DNA of 16,287 nucleotides from an uncultured Pseudomonadota bacterium (GTDB lineage Bacteria > Pseudomonadota > Gammaproteobacteria > Burkholderiales > SG8-39): contig CAITSH010000234.1 in the NCBI GenBank assembly GCA_903895005.1, positions 1 to 16,287 of the forward strand. The letters are read 5' to 3'. Position numbers and translations under genes: made by a program. Below are positions 14,184 through 16,287 of the stretch, piece after piece (positions within the stretch are counted from its first letter, which is position 1; each line of letters opens with the position of its first letter). Under the pieces are notes generated by a model. It saw nothing but the letters and a program-made list of their open reading frames with translations, made no database searches and was not told where the DNA came from.

Positions 14184-16028
14184 CTAGCGCAGCGCCACAT
14201 CCAGTGTCTTGGAAAACTGTTCGGTCTTCTGAAAACCCACGACGCGAAGGCCGGAAATTTCCTTGCCGCTCGCGTCAAAGAACACAATGCCCGGCGGCCC
14301 GAACAATTTGAAGCGCTTGAGCAGGGCCTTGTGCTCGTCCGAGTTGCCGGTGACATCGGCCTGCAACAGCAACATCCCCGAGAGCTTTTCACTCACCTGC
14401 GCGTCCTTGAAAGTGTAGCGCTCCATTTCCTTGCACGACACGCACCAGTCGGCATAAAAATCGAGCATCACCGGACGCCCCGCCTTTGCGATATGCGACT
14501 CAAGGTCGGCGATCGAACTCACCTGCTCAAAGCGGACCGGCTTACCTTCGACGACGCCGCCCGCGCGAAACGCCTCAAGCGGTGCGAGCGGGTCGCGACT
14601 GCCGGCGAGCGCGCCGGCGAGCATGGCCGCCCCGGCAAGCAAAGCAACAATGCCAAGCGCCTTGCCCAGACGTGCAATCGTCCTGGCCTGCTGCGGCAGC
14701 GGATCAATGGCCCGCAGCAGCACGCCCGCACCAATCAGCAACGCGGCCCATGCGATCAACACACCGGCCGGCGGCAACACCGGGGAGACAATCCACACCG
14801 CCACGGCAAGCAGCAGCACGCCGAAGAATTGCTTCACCGCGTTCATCCACGAACCCGCACGCGGCAATAGCGCGCCCTCGGACACGCCCACGACCACCAG
14901 CGGCAGGCCCATGCCCAGCGCCATCACAAACAATGCCGCACCACCCATCACCGCGTCGCGCGTCTGGCCGATGTAGAGCAGGGCGCCGGCAAGCGGCGCC
15001 GCCACGCAGGGGCTCATCACCACCGCCGAGAGAACGCCCATCAAGGCCACCGACACGATGCGTCCGCCCTGCAACTTGTGGTTGTGTGCGTGCAGACGAT
15101 GGCGCAAGAATCCGGGCAACTGCAGTTCATACAGGCCGAACATCGACAGCGACAACACCACGAACACCATTGCAAATGCGCCCAGCACCCAGGCGTTTTG
15201 CAGCGCCGCAGCGATCAGCGTACCGGAAAACCCCGCGACCACACCGGCGACGGCATAGGTGATGGCCATGCCCAGCACGTAGGTGATAGACAACAAAAAC
15301 GCACGGGTCTTGGATAGGTCGCTCCCCTCACCGGCGATGATGCCCGACAGGATGGGGATCATCGGCAGCATGCACGGCGTGAACGCCAGCAGCAGGCCAA
15401 AACCGAAAAAACTCGCCAGCACCAGCGCCGCACTGCCCGACTGGAACAGCGCGGCGATCTCAAAATCACTACCGGCAGAGGGCATTGCACGCTCGGTCAT
15501 GTCGGATGCCCCGGGCACGCCCTGGGCAAGCCGCCCTTCCAGTGACGACCCGGAGCGCGAGCCGAACAAGTTTGCGCCAGCGGTGCCTGCGCTGCTTGCG
15601 GCAACCAACGTCACGTCAGCCGACTGCGTTTGCGGGATATAACAGACACCGACATCGGCGCAGCCCTGCGAGGTAACGAGCAACTTCAGTTGCTGCGCGC
15701 CGCCCTCCACGGGAATCCGCACCGCGACATCCTTACGATAAGTTTCAACGCGCCCGAAAAATTCGTCCTGCTTGACCTTGCCATCGGGAAACACCGGCTT
15801 GCCCAGCGTGACGCCCGCGGGTTCGGCGGCAAAGCGGAATTTCTCGCGGTAAAGGTAGTAGCCGTCGGCGATCTGGTAACGCACCTCGACCGTATTTGCG
15901 TCAATGCCGCGCACCGAAAGCCGGAACGCTTTTTCCGGCTCGAGCAGGTCTTCGGGATTGGCCGCGTGAAGTGCCGGGGACAGCAGGCCCAGCAGGGCGA
16001 ACAGAACGGATAAGAGGGGCAGGGGCAT
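14184..16028 (-). CDS. dsbD: Thiol:disulfide interchange protein DsbD
   Basis: A 614-residue inner-membrane protein that moves electrons from cytoplasmic thioredoxin to periplasmic reductases (DsbC, cytochrome c maturation). All three parts are present. After a signal peptide (1-22) comes the alpha domain with Cys123 and Cys129 (SQGCADVGVCY). The eight-helix beta domain follows, with Cys219 (FTPCMLPMIP) and Cys341 (MSPCVAAPLAG). The C-terminal thioredoxin-like gamma domain has CVSC at 529-532 (ADWCVSCKEME). A His-rich loop, HRLHAHNHK (310-318), joins two helices. The ATG at 16028 gives a clean signal peptide and follows the cutA stop by two bases. A GTG at 16064 would add 12 residues with no gain. 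Convergent with the M20 gene. Confidence 0.96.
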   Translation of the reverse strand: MPLPLLSVLFALLGLLSPALHAANPEDLLEPEKAFRLSVRGIDANTVEVRYQIADGYYLYREKFRFAAEPAGVTLGKPVFPDGKVKQDEFFGRVETYRKDVAVRIPVEGGAQQLKLLVTSQGCADVGVCYIPQTQSADVTLVAASSAGTAGANLFGSRSGSSLEGRLAQGVPGASDMTERAMPSAGSDFEIAALFQSGSAALVLASFFGFGLLLAFTPCMLPMIPILSGIIAGEGSDLSKTRAFLLSITYVLGMAITYAVAGVVAGFSGTLIAAALQNAWVLGAFAMVFVVLSLSMFGLYELQLPGFLRHRLHAHNHKLQGGRIVSVALMGVLSAVVMSPCVAAPLAGALLYIGQTRDAVMGGAALFVMALGMGLPLVVVGVSEGALLPRAGSWMNAVKQFFGVLLLAVAVWIVSPVLPPAGVLIAWAALLIGAGVLLRAIDPLPQQARTIARLGKALGIVALLAGAAMLAGALAGSRDPLAPLEAFRAGGVVEGKPVRFEQVSSIADLESHIAKAGRPVMLDFYADWCVSCKEMERYTFKDAQVSEKLSGMLLLQADVTGNSDEHKALLKRFKLFGPPGIVFFDASGKEISGLRVVGFQKTEQFSKTLDVALR

Positions 16029-16030
16029 GA

Positions 16031-16287
16031 TCAGGGGGCGGGACGGGTTTCGGCGGCGACCCACTCAAGATAAGCGGGCAACCCTTGTTCCACTGGGACA
16101 GCGACAATCTCGGGAAGTTCGTAGGGGTGCCCCGCAAGAATGGCCTGCTCGAGCATCGGATAACGCTCTGCGGTGGTCTTGATCACCAAGGGGACTTCGC
16201 TTGCCGATTCGACATGGCCCTTCCAGCGAAAGACCGACTGTGCCGGCATCAGCACATTGACGCAGGCGGCAACGCGCTGCTCAACCA
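16031..16287 (-). CDS. cutA: CutA divalent-cation tolerance protein, 5' end outside the window
   Basis: The last 85 residues of a protein usually about 105-115 long. The visible part starts VEQRVAACVNVLMPAQSVF, the family's conserved strand and helix junction, followed by WKGHVESASEVPLVIKTT, then the HPYELPEIVAVPV motif and the end YLEWVAAET. CutA forms stable trimers. In E. coli it was linked to copper tolerance, though its true role is unsettled. The gene precedes dsbD by two bases on the same strand, the order also found in E. coli, so the two are cotranscribed. The start codon lies beyond base 16287. Confidence 0.95.
   Translation of the reverse strand, partial: VEQRVAACVNVLMPAQSVFRWKGHVESASEVPLVIKTTAERYPMLEQAILAGHPYELPEIVAVPVEQGLPAYLEWVAAETRPAP

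Noticed and set aside
14486..15262. Plus-strand open frame (258 codons) over dsbD
   Set aside because: Arg/Pro/Ala-rich shadow lying opposite the membrane domain of DsbD.

Overview
The window reads as a stretch of core chromosome from a Gram-negative betaproteobacterium. GC content is high, there is no mobile DNA, and the gene neighbourhoods (lptM-lysA, cytochrome c4 next to engB, engB next to hemB, cutA-dsbD) are those of Burkholderiales, Rhodocyclales and Nitrosomonadales relatives. I cannot name a genus. There are no tRNA or rRNA genes, CRISPR arrays or insertion sequences, and no gene-free stretch longer than 300 bases.

Left part, plus strand (1-5908): a 45-residue lipoprotein gene, lptM, overlaps lysA by one base (last step of lysine synthesis). 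A two-gene RND efflux unit follows (membrane fusion protein plus inner-membrane pump), without an outer-membrane channel gene beside it.

Middle, minus strand (6019-9871): in transcription order these are cytochrome c4 with a clear intrinsic terminator, an ECF sigma factor overlapping its one-pass anti-sigma factor, and msrP-msrQ, the periplasmic methionine sulfoxide reductase and its haem membrane partner. Upstream of both the sigma gene and msrP lies the pattern GGAAT-N16-CT. This suggests that the sigma factor controls itself and the repair system, as a response to envelope oxidative stress.

engB-hemB region (10137-12046): both genes are on the plus strand. The 209-base gap between them holds what looks like a complete small RNA gene on the minus strand. 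It has a sigma70-like promoter, a first hairpin with a UUCG loop, a second hairpin whose loop carries UCACCUCC (identical to the anti-Shine-Dalgarno tail of 16S rRNA), a third perfect hairpin, and a GC-rich terminator followed by six U. Its position beside hemB and its anti-SD loop match what I recall of the betaproteobacterial toxic small RNA (hemB-associated RNA) family. It is the most interesting element in the window.

Right part (12053-16287): a VOC-fold protein gene and an M20 amidohydrolase gene diverge from a 63-base gap that contains a perfect 7+7 palindrome next to a TATAAT box. The reductase gene dsbD and the 3' part of cutA form a minus-strand pair at the right edge. Several genes (lptM, msrPQ, dsbD, cytochrome c4, the sigma/anti-sigma pair) concern redox chemistry or stress in the envelope, but they are separate transcription units rather than one system.
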